Source of the DNA: Acinetobacter lwoffii
GTDB taxonomy: Bacteria > Pseudomonadota > Gammaproteobacteria > Pseudomonadales > Moraxellaceae
NCBI RefSeq assembly: GCF_024129435.1
Contig: NZ_JAMXXN010000006.1
Coordinates: 106,502 to 170,501, forward strand
DNA: 64,000 bases
Direction: 5' to 3'
Both the position numbers and the translations under genes were made by a program. Positions within the stretch are counted from its first letter, which is position 1. The number at the start of each line of letters is the position of its first letter. Under the pieces are notes generated by a model that did not search any database, was not told the DNA's origin, and saw nothing but the letters and a program-made list of their open reading frames with translations. Of this stretch, positions 41,356 to 51,391 are shown piece after piece.

Positions 41356-42297
41356 GTGGGAAATTCACATCATCATGAGCATAGTCATGTCACCGTGACT
41401 GCAAAAAATGCCAGAAAATTATCAATAGCGCTGGGATTAACCACCACTTTTTTAATTGTGGAAGTGATTGCTGGTTTTCTAACTCAAAGTTTGGCCTTAC
41501 TTTCTGATGCTGCGCATATGTTTACCGATGCTGCTGCACTGGCTATCGCTTTAGTCGCTATCAAAATTGGACAAAAACCGGCAGACAATAAACGGACATT
41601 TGGTTATCAGCGCTTTGAGATTTTGGCTGCTTTGTTTAACGCCTTAATGCTGTTTGTGGTTGCGATTTATATCTTGTTTGAAGCTTATCAGCGTTTGAGT
41701 CATCCACCAGAAATTCAAAGCCTTGGCATGATGATTGTTGCTGTTTTGGGGCTGATCATTAATCTGATTTCCATGAAAATTCTGGTGTCTAGTAGTCAGG
41801 AAAGTCTCAATGTCAAAGGTGCTTATCTGGAAGTGCTCAGTGATGCACTGGGATCTGTAGGCGTGATTATTGGAGCACTAGTGATTTATTTCACCGGCTG
41901 GATGTGGATAGATACACTCATTGCAGTATTAATCGGATTTTGGGTATTGCCAAGGACCTGGATTTTGCTGAAACAGAGCATCAATATTCTGCTTGAAGGT
42001 GTGCCGGAGGAAATTGATATTGAAAAATTACGTCACGATCTTTTGGCGCTTGATGGGGTCCAGGATATTCATCAGCTCAAAGTCTGGGCGATTACTTCCA
42101 AAAAAGTCATGCTGACCGTGCATCTGGTTGCACCGAATGTGGATTATCAGAAACTGCGGCATCAGACCTTTGAGATGCTTCACCATGAGCATCATATTAC
42201 CGAGATGACCTTGCAGATTGAAGCGGAAGATTGCCCGCCGGAACATCGGGGACAATCCTCACATCCGCATTCACATGCTGAAACCCATCAGCATTGA
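41356..42297 (+). CDS. Cation diffusion facilitator (CzcD/ZitB-like) metal exporter
   Basis: The GTG start at 41356 follows AAGGAGT. The 313-residue protein begins with a His-rich stretch (HHHEHSH), has six membrane segments, and ends with another His-rich tail (SHPHSHAETHQH). The metal-site pattern HxxxD is seen in LLSDAAHMFTDAAALAIAL and SDALGSVGVIIG. A cytoplasmic C-terminal domain follows (VQDIHQLKVWAITSKKVMLT). Substrate is probably Zn(II), perhaps Co(II) or Cd(II), by family. Confidence 0.9.
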   Translation: MGNSHHHEHSHVTVTAKNARKLSIALGLTTTFLIVEVIAGFLTQSLALLSDAAHMFTDAAALAIALVAIKIGQKPADNKRTFGYQRFEILAALFNALMLFVVAIYILFEAYQRLSHPPEIQSLGMMIVAVLGLIINLISMKILVSSSQESLNVKGAYLEVLSDALGSVGVIIGALVIYFTGWMWIDTLIAVLIGFWVLPRTWILLKQSINILLEGVPEEIDIEKLRHDLLALDGVQDIHQLKVWAITSKKVMLTVHLVAPNVDYQKLRHQTFEMLHHEHHITEMTLQIEAEDCPPEHRGQSSHPHSHAETHQH

Positions 42298-42328
42298 AGT
42301 GGAATAATCTAAGCGTGGGGAAAGTTGA

Positions 42329-43306
42329 TTATTTTTTTAAAAGTGAACGAATCACATCCAGATAACTTGGCGGAGCATCGACATACTCACGCTCCCTTAA
42401 CATCTGGTGCATTCTCCCCAGCTTTTGATGCGGAACAGAGGCCATCAAATGATGTTCAATATGATAGTTCACATGAATCGGGGCAACCAAAGCACGTGCC
42501 AGCCAGCCTGCACGAGTAGTTCGGGTATTGCTCAGGGCAGAATGACTGGTTTCTAGGCCCGCATGCTCAGCCATGGCGCGGATGCGGATGAACAAGGGGA
42601 ATGGAGTGATATAGGCAAGAGGCCATAATAAATATAGTTTAGGATGTCCGCTGGCCCACAGTGCAGAAAAAATTGCTGCATTTGAGATGAGCATACCGGA
42701 ACTATTTTTCAGCAAGTTTTTCGCTAACTCTAGATTGCTGCGATCACCACGCGGAATTGGCTTGGGGTCGTTGGAAACACTCCATTCCAGTAATTCAAGA
42801 TCCATTAATACTCGACCTGCAAGGAACTTAAGTCCAGATTGCCCATTCAGATCACGAAAGAATTTCCTGAATAGTGAGCTTTGAGTAATGGGAAAATTTT
42901 TTACCAACCCCAAGTCAGGATCATCTGGCTGCGAGGTTTTAGCATGATGTTTCAGATGATAGGGACGATACTTGCCGACATCATTCCAGATCGGGCGTGC
43001 ACAGAGCCAGTCAGTCAAATGAGTGTTCAACCATTTGGTTTTAAAAAGACTATGGTGCGAGGCATCATGCATCAAAATAGCCATGGCAAGCTGGCGTCCA
43101 GCAAGAATGGCCAATGCCAGCGCGCACATCAGGACTTTCCCCCACGTAGGTAAATATTCCCAGCTATAGGCTACCGTGCCAAAGGTCATGACAATTACGG
43201 TCCATGTCGAACCTACTGCCCAGGCACCGTGCAAGTCTGAGGTCGTGGTGAGTTCTTTAATTTCATCACGACTAAAAAGTTCTGTGACACTGACCTTGCT
43301 GTTCAT
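42329..43306 (-). CDS. Membrane fatty acid desaturase
   Basis: A 325-residue membrane di-iron enzyme with three His boxes: HDASHH (about 80-85), HLKHH (about 116-120) and HIEHH (about 283-287), and four or so hydrophobic segments. It introduces a double bond into acyl chains. The gene is read leftward after the PaaX-family regulator gene (93-nt gap), though regulation by it is not shown. Substrate position unknown. Confidence 0.88.
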   Translation of the reverse strand: MNSKVSVTELFSRDEIKELTTTSDLHGAWAVGSTWTVIVMTFGTVAYSWEYLPTWGKVLMCALALAILAGRQLAMAILMHDASHHSLFKTKWLNTHLTDWLCARPIWNDVGKYRPYHLKHHAKTSQPDDPDLGLVKNFPITQSSLFRKFFRDLNGQSGLKFLAGRVLMDLELLEWSVSNDPKPIPRGDRSNLELAKNLLKNSSGMLISNAAIFSALWASGHPKLYLLWPLAYITPFPLFIRIRAMAEHAGLETSHSALSNTRTTRAGWLARALVAPIHVNYHIEHHLMASVPHQKLGRMHQMLREREYVDAPPSYLDVIRSLLKK

Positions 43307-43399
43307 TCTTCTGCCTATATTTAGTTCTTATTGCTGTATTCAATATATTTGGATGAAATATTACAGTCAATTTATTTTTGTGTATAAAATAGAAATAAA

Positions 43400-44188
43400 T
43401 TAGACCCCTTGGTCTTTAAAATAATGTTGCCATAAAAGTTGACCCTGTTTTTCTATTTTGCGGACTGCGAGCTCAAATTGTTGTCGGGCATCGGTGTCTA
43501 TCCATTCTGCAGGAAGCAAAGGATCAGCACGTAAACTAAACAGGGCAGATTTACCTAGATAAAAGGCACTTTTTGCAGCCTCTGCTAAAGTCAGATTTTG
43601 GTAATTTTCAAACCAGTCATTGATATCATGCTGTACTGCATGATAGGTCTGATGTAGCTCTTCGATATCCCATAAATCACGTACTTCGATTTCACTTTCA
43701 AGTTGACTGACTTGGAAAAAACGTGCGTCAGAATCTAATCCAAATCGGATTACAGCTGTTTTTAATGGACTTAGGCTTAGCGTTAAATTATCTGGACGAA
43801 TAAAAACATTTTGCTCTAGTTCCTGAAAACCATAATAACGTAGCGCTTTTTCTCTTTTGGATAATGCCGTACGGTCTACACGTCCCAAAGCACCAGTATA
43901 AACCAGCACATATTTTTCATTCCATGTGGTCGCCGTTTGCATATCAGGATGTTTGTTTAAGCTGATAAAAGAAGTATCGAACTTTTTCTCTAGCAATTGA
44001 TATACGCCGCGTTCCACAGCTTGAATGACATTTTCCTGATTTAATCGGGCCACAGCGACACGGATACCATTGTCAGATATACCTAATAATTCAGCAGCCG
44101 TTAATATCCGCTTAATAGACAGGGTAGAGTTTTTAGAGGCATATAAAAGATCTAGAATTAGATGACGAGCATTCAATTTGTAAGTCAT
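43400..44188 (-). CDS. PaaX-family transcriptional regulator
   Basis: A 262-residue protein with a winged helix at about 10-75 (ILTAAELLGISDNGIRVAVA) and the PaaX-like middle and C-terminal domains (WNEKYVLVYTGALGRVDR, LRYYGFQELEQNVFIRPDN, EVRDLWDIEELHQTYHAV, DPLLPAEWIDTDARQQF). Characterised PaaX represses phenylacetate genes on binding phenylacetyl-CoA. No paa genes are in this window, so the ligand and targets here are uncertain; the neighbouring desaturase is a possible target. Confidence 0.85.
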   Translation of the reverse strand: MTYKLNARHLILDLLYASKNSTLSIKRILTAAELLGISDNGIRVAVARLNQENVIQAVERGVYQLLEKKFDTSFISLNKHPDMQTATTWNEKYVLVYTGALGRVDRTALSKREKALRYYGFQELEQNVFIRPDNLTLSLSPLKTAVIRFGLDSDARFFQVSQLESEIEVRDLWDIEELHQTYHAVQHDINDWFENYQNLTLAEAAKSAFYLGKSALFSLRADPLLPAEWIDTDARQQFELAVRKIEKQGQLLWQHYFKDQGV

Positions 44189-44342
44189 GAAACGATATCG
44201 TTATGAAAGGGATTGAAAGTTTTAAAGTTTATCCACAATAGCACTTTGTCATGAATAACCCAAAAAAATTGTCAGGGTAAAAGAGGATGAATAAGTGATT
44301 TGAGGTATGCTTTTTATCAATGAAATTTTTTTAAATACAATA

Positions 44343-44374
44343 AAAAAACCCTTATCGAAAGATAAGGGTTTTTT
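44343..44374. terminator. Intrinsic terminator after tRNA-Gly
   Basis: AAAAAACCCTTATC, GAAA tetraloop, GATAAGGGTTTTTT; functional on either strand, adjacent to the 3' end of the leftward tRNA. Confidence 0.92.
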
Positions 44375-44380
44375 GTATTC

Positions 44381-44456
44381 TGGAGCGGGAAAGGAGACTC
44401 GAACTCCCGACCCCAACCTTGGCAAGGTTATGCTCTACCAACTGAGCTATTCCCGC
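44381..44456 (-). tRNA. tRNA-Gly (GCC)
   Basis: On the - strand the sequence begins GCGGGAATAGCTCAGTTGG and folds as a 76-nt cloverleaf: acceptor GCGGGAA/TTCCCGC, D-arm GCTC/GAGC, anticodon arm with loop TTGCCAA (anticodon GCC), T-arm GGGAG/CTCCT-type with TTCGAGT loop, discriminator T and an encoded CCA. It lies upstream of cysS in the opposite order (cysS begins beyond it) and is followed by a strong terminator. Confidence 0.96.
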
Positions 44457-44518
44457 AATGAGGTGAATTATAGAGAATTCCACAGCAGTGTCAACTCTCT
44501 ATAAATCTATTTGATTAA

Positions 44519-45940
44519 TTAATCAGCACGACGCCAAACTGTACCTTGACGGGTATCCTCAAGAACAACTCCTTGATCCAGTAAAGATTGACGGATTTCG
44601 TCTGCACGTGCGAACTCTTTGGCTTTCTTGGCATCCTGACGCTGTTGAATCAAATCTTCAATTTGTTCAGGCGATAGTCCCAATGCTTCCTGACCAATGT
44701 CAGATTTGAGGAACTCATCTACATCTTGCTGTACCAGACCGAGAATATTGGTCAGGTGACGTAAAGTTGCGTAGTAGATCGCTGCCTGTTCCGTATGTTC
44801 TTCTTTCACAGCACGGTTCAGTTCTTTATTGATTTCGAACAATACCGCAATCGCTTCAGGCGTATTGAAATCGTCACGCATAGCGGCATTAAAACGTTCA
44901 ACCAAAGCCTCATCCAGAGTTTCAACCAGATGATCACCATAAACCGCCTGATAGGTTTTAAATGAGTGGTAGAAACGAGACAAAGTATTTTTCGCTTCTT
45001 TTAAGGCAACATCCGAATAGTTCACCGGGCTACGATAATGGGAAGAGATAATAAAGTAACGCACCACTTCCGGATGGAATTTTTCAATCACGTCGCGAAT
45101 GGTGAAGAAATTGCCTAAAGACTTCGACATTTTCTCGCCGTCGACATTGATGAATCCGGCATGCATCCAGTAATTGACATACTGTTCGCCAGTAGATGCT
45201 TCAGATTGTGCAATTTCATTTTCATGGTGCGGGAAGGTTAAATCAGCACCACCGCCATGAATATCGAAATGATTGCCTAGGCAGCAGGTCGACATTGCTG
45301 AACATTCAATATGCCAGCCTGGACGGCCATTACCCCAAGGGGAAGCCCATGATGGCTCATTTTCTTTGGCATGTTTCCACAGTACAAAGTCAAACGGGTG
45401 TTTCTTTTCGACTTCAACATCGACACGTTCAGACGCGCCGGCCTGCATATCTTCTAGTTTACGGCCAGACAGACGACCATATTTGGCAAACTTCTCGACC
45501 TCAAAGTAGACATCGCCATTATTGGAAGGATAAGCCGTACCTTTGTCGACCAGATTGCCGATCATTGCTTGCATTTGATCAATGTAATCTGTCGCTTTAG
45601 GTGCTGCATCAGGCGCAAGACAGCCCAGTTTGGAAAAGTCTTCATTCATCGCATCAATAAAGCGACCTGTTAATTCTGAGATACTTTCGCCATTTTCATT
45701 GGCACGTTTAATAATTTTGTCGTCAATATCCGTAATATTACGCACATATTTGACTTTCCAGCCTTGGCTACGCAGGAAGCGGATAATATAGTCAAATGCA
45801 ACCACTGTACGTGCATGTCCAATATGACAGTAGTCATAAACCGTCATTCCACAGACATACAGGTCAATCTGACCTTCAACACGAGGTACGAATTCTACTT
45901 TTTTGCGTTGCTCTGAGTTATATAGAACAAATGGTTGCAT
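44519..45940 (-). CDS. cysS: Cysteinyl-tRNA synthetase
   Basis: A 473-residue class I synthetase charging tRNA-Cys. Visible: the HIGH motif and zinc Cys in [43 protein letters not shown] with the second set of zinc ligands, KMSKSLGNF (KMSKS), and the helical C-terminal part. Length is normal. It is read leftward towards the tRNA-Gly gene, so both may share a transcript. Confidence 0.97.
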   Translation of the reverse strand: MQPFVLYNSEQRKKVEFVPRVEGQIDLYVCGMTVYDYCHIGHARTVVAFDYIIRFLRSQGWKVKYVRNITDIDDKIIKRANENGESISELTGRFIDAMNEDFSKLGCLAPDAAPKATDYIDQMQAMIGNLVDKGTAYPSNNGDVYFEVEKFAKYGRLSGRKLEDMQAGASERVDVEVEKKHPFDFVLWKHAKENEPSWASPWGNGRPGWHIECSAMSTCCLGNHFDIHGGGADLTFPHHENEIAQSEASTGEQYVNYWMHAGFINVDGEKMSKSLGNFFTIRDVIEKFHPEVVRYFIISSHYRSPVNYSDVALKEAKNTLSRFYHSFKTYQAVYGDHLVETLDEALVERFNAAMRDDFNTPEAIAVLFEINKELNRAVKEEHTEQAAIYYATLRHLTNILGLVQQDVDEFLKSDIGQEALGLSPEQIEDLIQQRQDAKKAKEFARADEIRQSLLDQGVVLEDTRQGTVWRRAD

Positions 45941-46372
45941 AGCTGTTCAAAAGACTTCAAATAAAAGGATGAATCATCTTAACCTAAGCATAATTATTCA
46001 TAAAGATAAAAGCGTAAAAAGCCTCAGTTATTTAGGGGAGTTAGGCGACAAGAGTGATTTAGGAAGAAGAGGTTTAGGAAGTGAAATGGCGATATTGAGC
46101 TTACATTTTCAGAGGCAGTGTTTGCCAGTATGATTGAATTATATTTGAATGAGTCTGGTCTGATTTGAACCAAACCTATTTTGGATAGCGTAAGCGTGTT
46201 CCCCTAAAAAATAAAAATAAGCACATTCTATAGTTTTAAAAATGGAGCGAATGTAGAGATGGAGATACCAGATTGTGCAAGTTGAATACAATCTGAATAT
46301 ATTAAAAATCCGTCGAATCTTCTACATTTAGAAAGCTTACAATTGCATAGCTATGCTAAAATTGCGAAAATT
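45941..46372. other. 432-bp gap between cysS and kdsD
   Basis: Divergent intergenic region; must hold both promoters. A TTGTGC/TATATT pair near 46273-46303 has 19-bp spacing and is weak. A 76-codon frame at 45903-46133 is not supported. No repeat or RNA structure was noticed. Confidence 0.5.
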
Positions 46373-47416
46373 ATGCCCATCAAACCAGAGTTTTTCTCTG
46401 TCCTTAGCGTAGGTAAACAGGCTTTGAATTCACAAAAAACAGCGAATCAACTAGATTTCCAGAAAGTCGCACTTGAAACACTGCGCATCGAAGAAAATGC
46501 ACTACAGATTTTAGCAACACAGATTGATGACCGTTTTAGCCGGGCATGTGAAATTATTTTACAGTGTACTGGCCGTCTGGTGATTACCGGAATGGGCAAG
46601 TCAGGTCATATTGGCCGTAAAATGGCGGCGACCTTTGCTTCGACCGGAACTCCCTCATTTTTTATGCATCCAGGTGAAGCCGGTCATGGTGACTTAGGGA
46701 TGCTGGTGGCTGGTGATGTGCTGATTGCAATTTCAAACTCGGGCAAGAGTGATGAAATCATGATGCTGATGCCACTCATCAAACATCTGGAAATTCCTTT
46801 GATTACCATCAGTGGCGATGATCGTGGTCCAATGCCACAAAATGCTGATGTGGCTTTGACGCTGGGTAATATTCAGGAGGCTTGTCCACTCGGTTTAGCG
46901 CCGACATCGTCAACGACGGCAACATTGGCTTTAGGTGATGCTTTAGCAGTGGCTTTACTGGATGCTCGCGGCTTTACTTCGGATGACTTTGCACGTTCAC
47001 ATCCTGCAGGTGCGCTAGGTAAGCGTCTGTTATTGCACGTGAAACATCTGATGCGTACTGGAGCCGATTTACCTAAAGTCTCGCCTGATACTGCCATGAA
47101 TAAAGTATTGTACGAAATTTCCAACAAGCGCCTGGGCTTAACTACAGTCGTCGATGAAAATGATATGTTGCTGGGGATTTTTACCGATGGTGACTTGCGT
47201 CGCTTGATTGACAAGCAGCAAGGTTTTGACGTCAATCTGGTTATTCAGGACGTGATGACCAAAAATCCGTTGACCATTTCTCAGGAAGCACGTGCAGTGG
47301 TCGCACTGGAACGTATGAATGAACATAAAATTAATCAATTTGTAGTTGTTGATGATGCCAATAAAGTCATTGGCGTGATTAGTATGCATGACCTGATTCA
47401 GGCTGGGGTAAATTAA
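46373..47416 (+). CDS. kdsD: D-arabinose 5-phosphate isomerase
   Basis: The start ATG 46373 is chosen over TTG 46343; neither has a strong ribosome site. The product (347 residues) has an SIS sugar-isomerase domain (GMGKSGHIGRKMAATFASTG, HPGEAGHGDLGM, ISNSGKSDEI) and two CBS domains at the C-terminus (TTVVDENDMLLGIFTDGDLR, NQFVVVDDANKVIGVISMHD). It makes arabinose 5-phosphate, the first Kdo precursor. kdsC follows after 3 nt, then lptC-lptA-lptB. Confidence 0.93.
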   Translation: MPIKPEFFSVLSVGKQALNSQKTANQLDFQKVALETLRIEENALQILATQIDDRFSRACEIILQCTGRLVITGMGKSGHIGRKMAATFASTGTPSFFMHPGEAGHGDLGMLVAGDVLIAISNSGKSDEIMMLMPLIKHLEIPLITISGDDRGPMPQNADVALTLGNIQEACPLGLAPTSSTTATLALGDALAVALLDARGFTSDDFARSHPAGALGKRLLLHVKHLMRTGADLPKVSPDTAMNKVLYEISNKRLGLTTVVDENDMLLGIFTDGDLRRLIDKQQGFDVNLVIQDVMTKNPLTISQEARAVVALERMNEHKINQFVVVDDANKVIGVISMHDLIQAGVN

Positions 47417-47419
47417 TAA

Positions 47420-47959
47420 ATGGCATCTTATGTATTATTAGAGCAGGCACGTCATATTGCAGCACTGGTGCTTGATGTAGATGGTATTTTAAGTGATGGC
47501 TTTGTAACGCTGACCAATACTGGTGATGAGATCAAATCCTTTGATATTCGGGATGGTCTGGGCATGAAACTGGTTCAGCAAGCAGGGATCAAGGTAATTA
47601 TTATTACTGGACGTCAAAGTAATATTGTACAAAAACGGATGTCGGATCTGGGTGTTGATCTGGTCTATCAGGGCCGTGAAGACAAAGGTACAGCACTTCG
47701 TGAAGCCTGTGCGCAGCTCAACATTGATCCTGAAGATTGCCTGTACATGGGCGATGACTGGCCTGATCTGTCTGCTTTTGCCATTGCCGGCATGAAAGTG
47801 ACCGTGCCGAATGGCCATGTCGAAGTTCGCCGCCGTGCCGATCTGGTGACTCAGGCGCAGGGTGGACGTGGTGCGGTGCGTGAAATCTGCGATATGCTGT
47901 TAATGTCCAAAGGTATGTACCAAGAGTTACTTGAAAAATATACTCGTGCGCCTTATTAA
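47420..47959 (+). CDS. kdsC: Kdo 8-phosphate phosphatase
   Basis: A 179-residue HAD phosphatase of the small KdsC type. The nucleophile motif is LDVDGILSDG (Asp-x-Asp), then FDIRDGLGMKL, IITGRQS (motif II), and MGDDWPDLSAFAIAG (motif III/IV). It removes phosphate from Kdo 8-phosphate. Directly downstream of kdsD. Confidence 0.95.
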   Translation: MASYVLLEQARHIAALVLDVDGILSDGFVTLTNTGDEIKSFDIRDGLGMKLVQQAGIKVIIITGRQSNIVQKRMSDLGVDLVYQGREDKGTALREACAQLNIDPEDCLYMGDDWPDLSAFAIAGMKVTVPNGHVEVRRRADLVTQAQGGRGAVREICDMLLMSKGMYQELLEKYTRAPY

Positions 47960-47992
47960 TAAGTCATATCTTTTGGATTAAGTACACCGCTT

Positions 47993-48541
47993 ATGGATAC
48001 TAAAGTTTTATATATTACGGCTGTGATTATTGCCGCAATAAGTGGTGGTTATTACTATTACAGTGGCAAGGGCAACAAGCTACAGGCAGACTCTGCGCGC
48101 AGCATGACCTATTCCGCTCAAAATATTAACTTAACCCAGACGGATGAAGCAGGCCAGGTGTCGGTTCGTGCCCAAGTGGACCGACTTGAGCAGAACCTGC
48201 AGCTAGAAACCTCAAAGCTGGAAAATCTGCGAGCATCGACCTATGACAAGGGCAAAGTCGATGCAACTTTCTTTGCCAAAATGGCGCATGGTTATGATGA
48301 CAATACAAAAGTTGTACTCTCTCAACAAGTGCTCGCCACCAAAATCATGCAAAATGGGAAAATGCAGTTTCGTACTGAAGAACTAACCGCTTTTCCAAAA
48401 ACACGTGAAATTGAAACAGACAAGACAGTGATTGTGGAATCTCCACAGGCTGAATTTGTCAGCAAGGGTCTTAAAGCCAATCTTAATGATGGTCAATACG
48501 AATTCTTTAATGTTCGAGGAAAGTATGAACCAAACTCCTAA
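47993..48541 (+). CDS. lptC: LPS export protein LptC
   Basis: A 182-residue protein with one N-terminal membrane anchor (about 4-24, VLYITAVIIAAISGGYYYY) and a periplasmic beta-jellyroll part ([56 protein letters not shown]). It bridges LptB2FG and LptA in the LPS/LOS export bridge. It overlaps lptA by 17 nt. Confidence 0.9.
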   Translation: MDTKVLYITAVIIAAISGGYYYYSGKGNKLQADSARSMTYSAQNINLTQTDEAGQVSVRAQVDRLEQNLQLETSKLENLRASTYDKGKVDATFFAKMAHGYDDNTKVVLSQQVLATKIMQNGKMQFRTEELTAFPKTREIETDKTVIVESPQAEFVSKGLKANLNDGQYEFFNVRGKYEPNS

Positions 48542-49091
48542 AGCCAAAATGATGCACACTTTCCTGAAGCGTATGATGCTTGCGACTGTGGTTGGACTCG
48601 GTTCAATCGCTGCTTTTGCACTGCCATCTGACCGTAACCAGCCAATCACTTTGCTGGCTGACCGGGCAACTTTCAATGAGCGGACGGGTGTGACGACGTA
48701 TTCGGGCAACGTCATCATTGAACAGGGCACCATGAAGCTGCAAGCCAATTCGATTGTGGCTAATCTGAACAATAAGCGCCAGATCAGCCTGATTACGGCG
48801 ACAGGCAGCCCGGCACAGTTCCAGCAAAAAGTGGATCCGGCCAAAGGTCTTGCCAAAGGTCAGGCGCAGAAAATTGTCTATAATGCTGAAACTGGGATTA
48901 TTACCTTGTCAGGTAATGCCTTCCTGCAACAGGACGGTGCCAGTATTCGTGGTGCGACTTTAAAATACAGCATGAACAAAGGCGATATCGAAGCTACCGG
49001 AACACCAAACAAAACCGGTTCATCGTCTGGCCGCGTACAAATCGTGATTCCACCCTCTAGTTCAACATCCTTCCCGGGAGCGCGTGATTAA
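48525..49091 (+). CDS. lptA: LPS periplasmic bridge protein LptA
   Basis: ATG 48525 with GAGGAAAGT upstream is chosen, since the longer upstream frame is only the overlap with lptC. The 188-residue product has a signal peptide (to about residue 33, AAFA before LPSDRNQPI). The OstA-type fold follows ([73 protein letters not shown]). Stop shares a base with lptB's ATG. Confidence 0.94.
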   Translation: MNQTPKAKMMHTFLKRMMLATVVGLGSIAAFALPSDRNQPITLLADRATFNERTGVTTYSGNVIIEQGTMKLQANSIVANLNNKRQISLITATGSPAQFQQKVDPAKGLAKGQAQKIVYNAETGIITLSGNAFLQQDGASIRGATLKYSMNKGDIEATGTPNKTGSSSGRVQIVIPPSSSTSFPGARD

Positions 49092-49834
49092 TGGAGCAAT
49101 CGCAGCAGGTTCAAACCCTCACCATTAAACATCTGGCGAAAAACTATAATAAACGCTGGGTAGTGAAAGATGTTTCGTTCAGCATGGAAAGTGGCCAGAT
49201 TGTTGGGTTGCTCGGACCAAATGGTGCCGGAAAAACCACCAGTTTCTATATGGTAGTCGGTCTGGTGCGGATGGATAAGGGGGAAATTTATCTGGATGAT
49301 CTGGATCTTTCCGACCTTGCAATGCATGAACGGGCACGTAAGGGAATTGGTTATTTGCCGCAGGAAGCTTCGATTTTCCGAAAACTGACGATTTCAGAAA
49401 ATATTATGGCGATTCTGGAAACCCGTAAAGATATGACCAAGGCACAACGTCAGCAACGTCTGGCGGAGCTATTGGCAGACTTTAAAATCACTCATATTAA
49501 AGATTCTTTGGGCATGAGTGTATCCGGTGGGGAGCGACGTCGTGCCGAGATTGCGCGTGCACTTGCGGCGGACCCAAAATTTATGCTACTCGATGAGCCT
49601 TTTGCTGGTGTCGATCCAATTTCGGTTGGAGATATTAAGGATATTATTACGACCTTGAAAGATCGCGGAATTGGGGTGCTGATTACCGATCATAACGTGC
49701 GTGAAACGCTGGCGATTTGTGAGCATGCTTATATTGTCAGTGAAGGCGCATTGCTTGCTGAAGGCACACCAGAAGAAATTCTGGCGAATGAGACCGTGAG
49801 AAAAGTTTATCTGGGTGATGATTTCACTGTTTAA
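49091..49834 (+). CDS. lptB: LPS export ABC transporter ATPase LptB
   Basis: A 247-residue ATPase. Walker A is [19 protein letters not shown], the signature is [17 protein letters not shown], Walker B is [16 protein letters not shown], then the switch His in [12 protein letters not shown]. It powers extraction of LPS from the inner membrane with LptF and LptG, which are not in the window. It ends with a strong terminator. Confidence 0.97.
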   Translation: MEQSQQVQTLTIKHLAKNYNKRWVVKDVSFSMESGQIVGLLGPNGAGKTTSFYMVVGLVRMDKGEIYLDDLDLSDLAMHERARKGIGYLPQEASIFRKLTISENIMAILETRKDMTKAQRQQRLAELLADFKITHIKDSLGMSVSGGERRRAEIARALAADPKFMLLDEPFAGVDPISVGDIKDIITTLKDRGIGVLITDHNVRETLAICEHAYIVSEGALLAEGTPEEILANETVRKVYLGDDFTV

Positions 49835-49851
49835 ATAATCCTGCTTTATAT

Positions 49852-49898
49852 AAAAACCCTGCATCAGACGCCAGTTGTCGGATGCAGGGTTTTTTTTG
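49852..49898 (+). terminator. Intrinsic terminator of the kds-lpt operon
   Basis: AACCCTGCATC and GATGCAGGGTT arms with a further GAC/GTC pair in the loop, followed by eight T. Confidence 0.9.
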
Positions 49899-49999
49899 AT
49901 CAAATCAAAGTGAAAAAGATTTCTTTTAAAGGAATTTGATATATGGTTAGGCTAAAACACGACACATTAATTATTATGCGATTTAGGGTAGAACACTTT

Positions 50000-50008
50000 A
50001 AAAAAAAA
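50000..50008 (+). repeat. A9 homopolymer at the start of the tolC-like gene
   Basis: Nine A in a row lie between a well-placed start codon with ribosome site (ATG 49943; AAAGGA at 49928-49933) and the TolC-like frame, which are out of register by one base. Confidence 0.7.
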
Positions 50009-50039
50009 TCAGGGGAAAACAGATCAAAAAAGAAAGAGA

Positions 50040-51323
50040 TTGATACTTCTTCTTTTGCCTTTATCTGTATCTTTGGTGCATGCAGAAAGCTCACCCCATT
50101 ATTTTGCCAATCTCAAAAATGGCTTGGGTCAGCTGATTGCACCCAAGCCGACACGGTCAGCGCATACCATTGATATTACCTCGCTCGATCATTATTCATT
50201 AGATACATCAAAAGTAGCTGAGCTGCCGCAAATTACCCGGCCACAGTCAGGACAGCCAGCTTTAAGTTCTACAAGCACAGCCGGCATTCCAAAGACAATG
50301 AATCTGGTGGAAGCCGTACACCGGGCAGTGCAACGACGTCCTGAAATCACTCAGAGTATTTCGACATTATCTGCGCAGGCTGCGAATATTGATGTAGCGA
50401 GATCAGGTTATTATCCGCAGTTATTCGGGGGTATCGGGACAGATGACCTCACTTCCGGTGAACGTGGACGACAAATGGTTTCTTTGAATGCCACCCAGAT
50501 GCTGTATGACTTTGGCAAAATTAAAACCAATGTCAGTGTGGAAGAAGCCCGTTTAGCAGAAGAACAGGCAAGAGTGCTGGTTAGTCTGGATCAGATTGCA
50601 TTTGAAGTAGCAGATGCAATAGTGAATATCAAACGTTATCAGCAAATCACCCAGATTGCCCAACAGCAGATTCAGGGCATTGGACGGATTGCAGAAATTG
50701 CCAATTTGCGTGCCCGCGCCGGAATCAGCAGTCAGGCCGACCCAATTCAGGCCCAGTCCAATCTGGAAGCAGCGCAATCGAATCTGATTGTACAGCAGAC
50801 CCAATTAAGACAATATCAACAACGCTTGCGTACCTTGCTAGGATTTGATGTATCTGCGATTGAATGGGATATTCCTTATCCGACCATCAGTCTCAAAGGC
50901 AGTTTAAGTCAGGCTGTTAATGGGCGGAATCCGAATAATAATGAAGATGACGGCTTTTATAATTCAATCATGATTGAAGCCAGCAGTAATTTGTATCAGG
51001 GTGGTGCAACACGTTCACAGACTCGTGCCGCCAGTTATGCCGAAGAAGCTGCACGTGCACAGGTCAATACGGTCTATCTGGATGTGCTGGATCAGGTACG
51101 CTTGATCCGAGAACAGATTGAAAATAAACAAAAGCAAATGGGGGTTTTATCCCAGCGCCGCGCAACCACGGTACGCACCAAAGAGCTGTATCAAGAACAA
51201 TATAAATTGGGTACCCGAACCGTAGTGGATTTGCTGAATGCAGAGCAAGCCATTCATAGTGCCGCGCAGGAAATTGAATCGGCACGCTATGACATTTACT
51301 CGGCGATCGTACAGTACATTTAG
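50040..51323 (+). CDS. TolC-family outer membrane component of type I secretion; start frame broken at A9 run
   Basis: The open frame from TTG 50040 codes 427 residues: a hydrophobic signal core (LLLLPLSVSLVHA), then TolC-like helical repeats (LVEAVHRAVQRRPEITQS, GYYPQLFGGIG, LYDFGKIKTNVSVEEARL, YKLGTRTVVDLLNAEQAI). No good ribosome site fits this TTG. An ATG at 49943 with AAAGGA upstream opens another frame that would join this one if the run of nine A at 50000-50008 were eight (or eleven); the joined N-terminus would read VEHFKKNQGKTDQKRKRLIL before the signal core. So either slippage/phase variation or a sequence error is suspected. It pairs with the ABC and HlyD-like genes downstream. Confidence 0.82.
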   Translation: MILLLLPLSVSLVHAESSPHYFANLKNGLGQLIAPKPTRSAHTIDITSLDHYSLDTSKVAELPQITRPQSGQPALSSTSTAGIPKTMNLVEAVHRAVQRRPEITQSISTLSAQAANIDVARSGYYPQLFGGIGTDDLTSGERGRQMVSLNATQMLYDFGKIKTNVSVEEARLAEEQARVLVSLDQIAFEVADAIVNIKRYQQITQIAQQQIQGIGRIAEIANLRARAGISSQADPIQAQSNLEAAQSNLIVQQTQLRQYQQRLRTLLGFDVSAIEWDIPYPTISLKGSLSQAVNGRNPNNNEDDGFYNSIMIEASSNLYQGGATRSQTRAASYAEEAARAQVNTVYLDVLDQVRLIREQIENKQKQMGVLSQRRATTVRTKELYQEQYKLGTRTVVDLLNAEQAIHSAAQEIESARYDIYSAIVQYI

Positions 51324-51391
51324 GTCACGGGCCGTACACGGGATATTTACGCGCTTAACAGTATTTCTATTCAGGGGTTTGAAGTTCAGCC

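Noticed and set aside
45903..46133. 76-codon frame overlapping the cysS start region
   Set aside because: It begins inside cysS in another frame and has no coding features.
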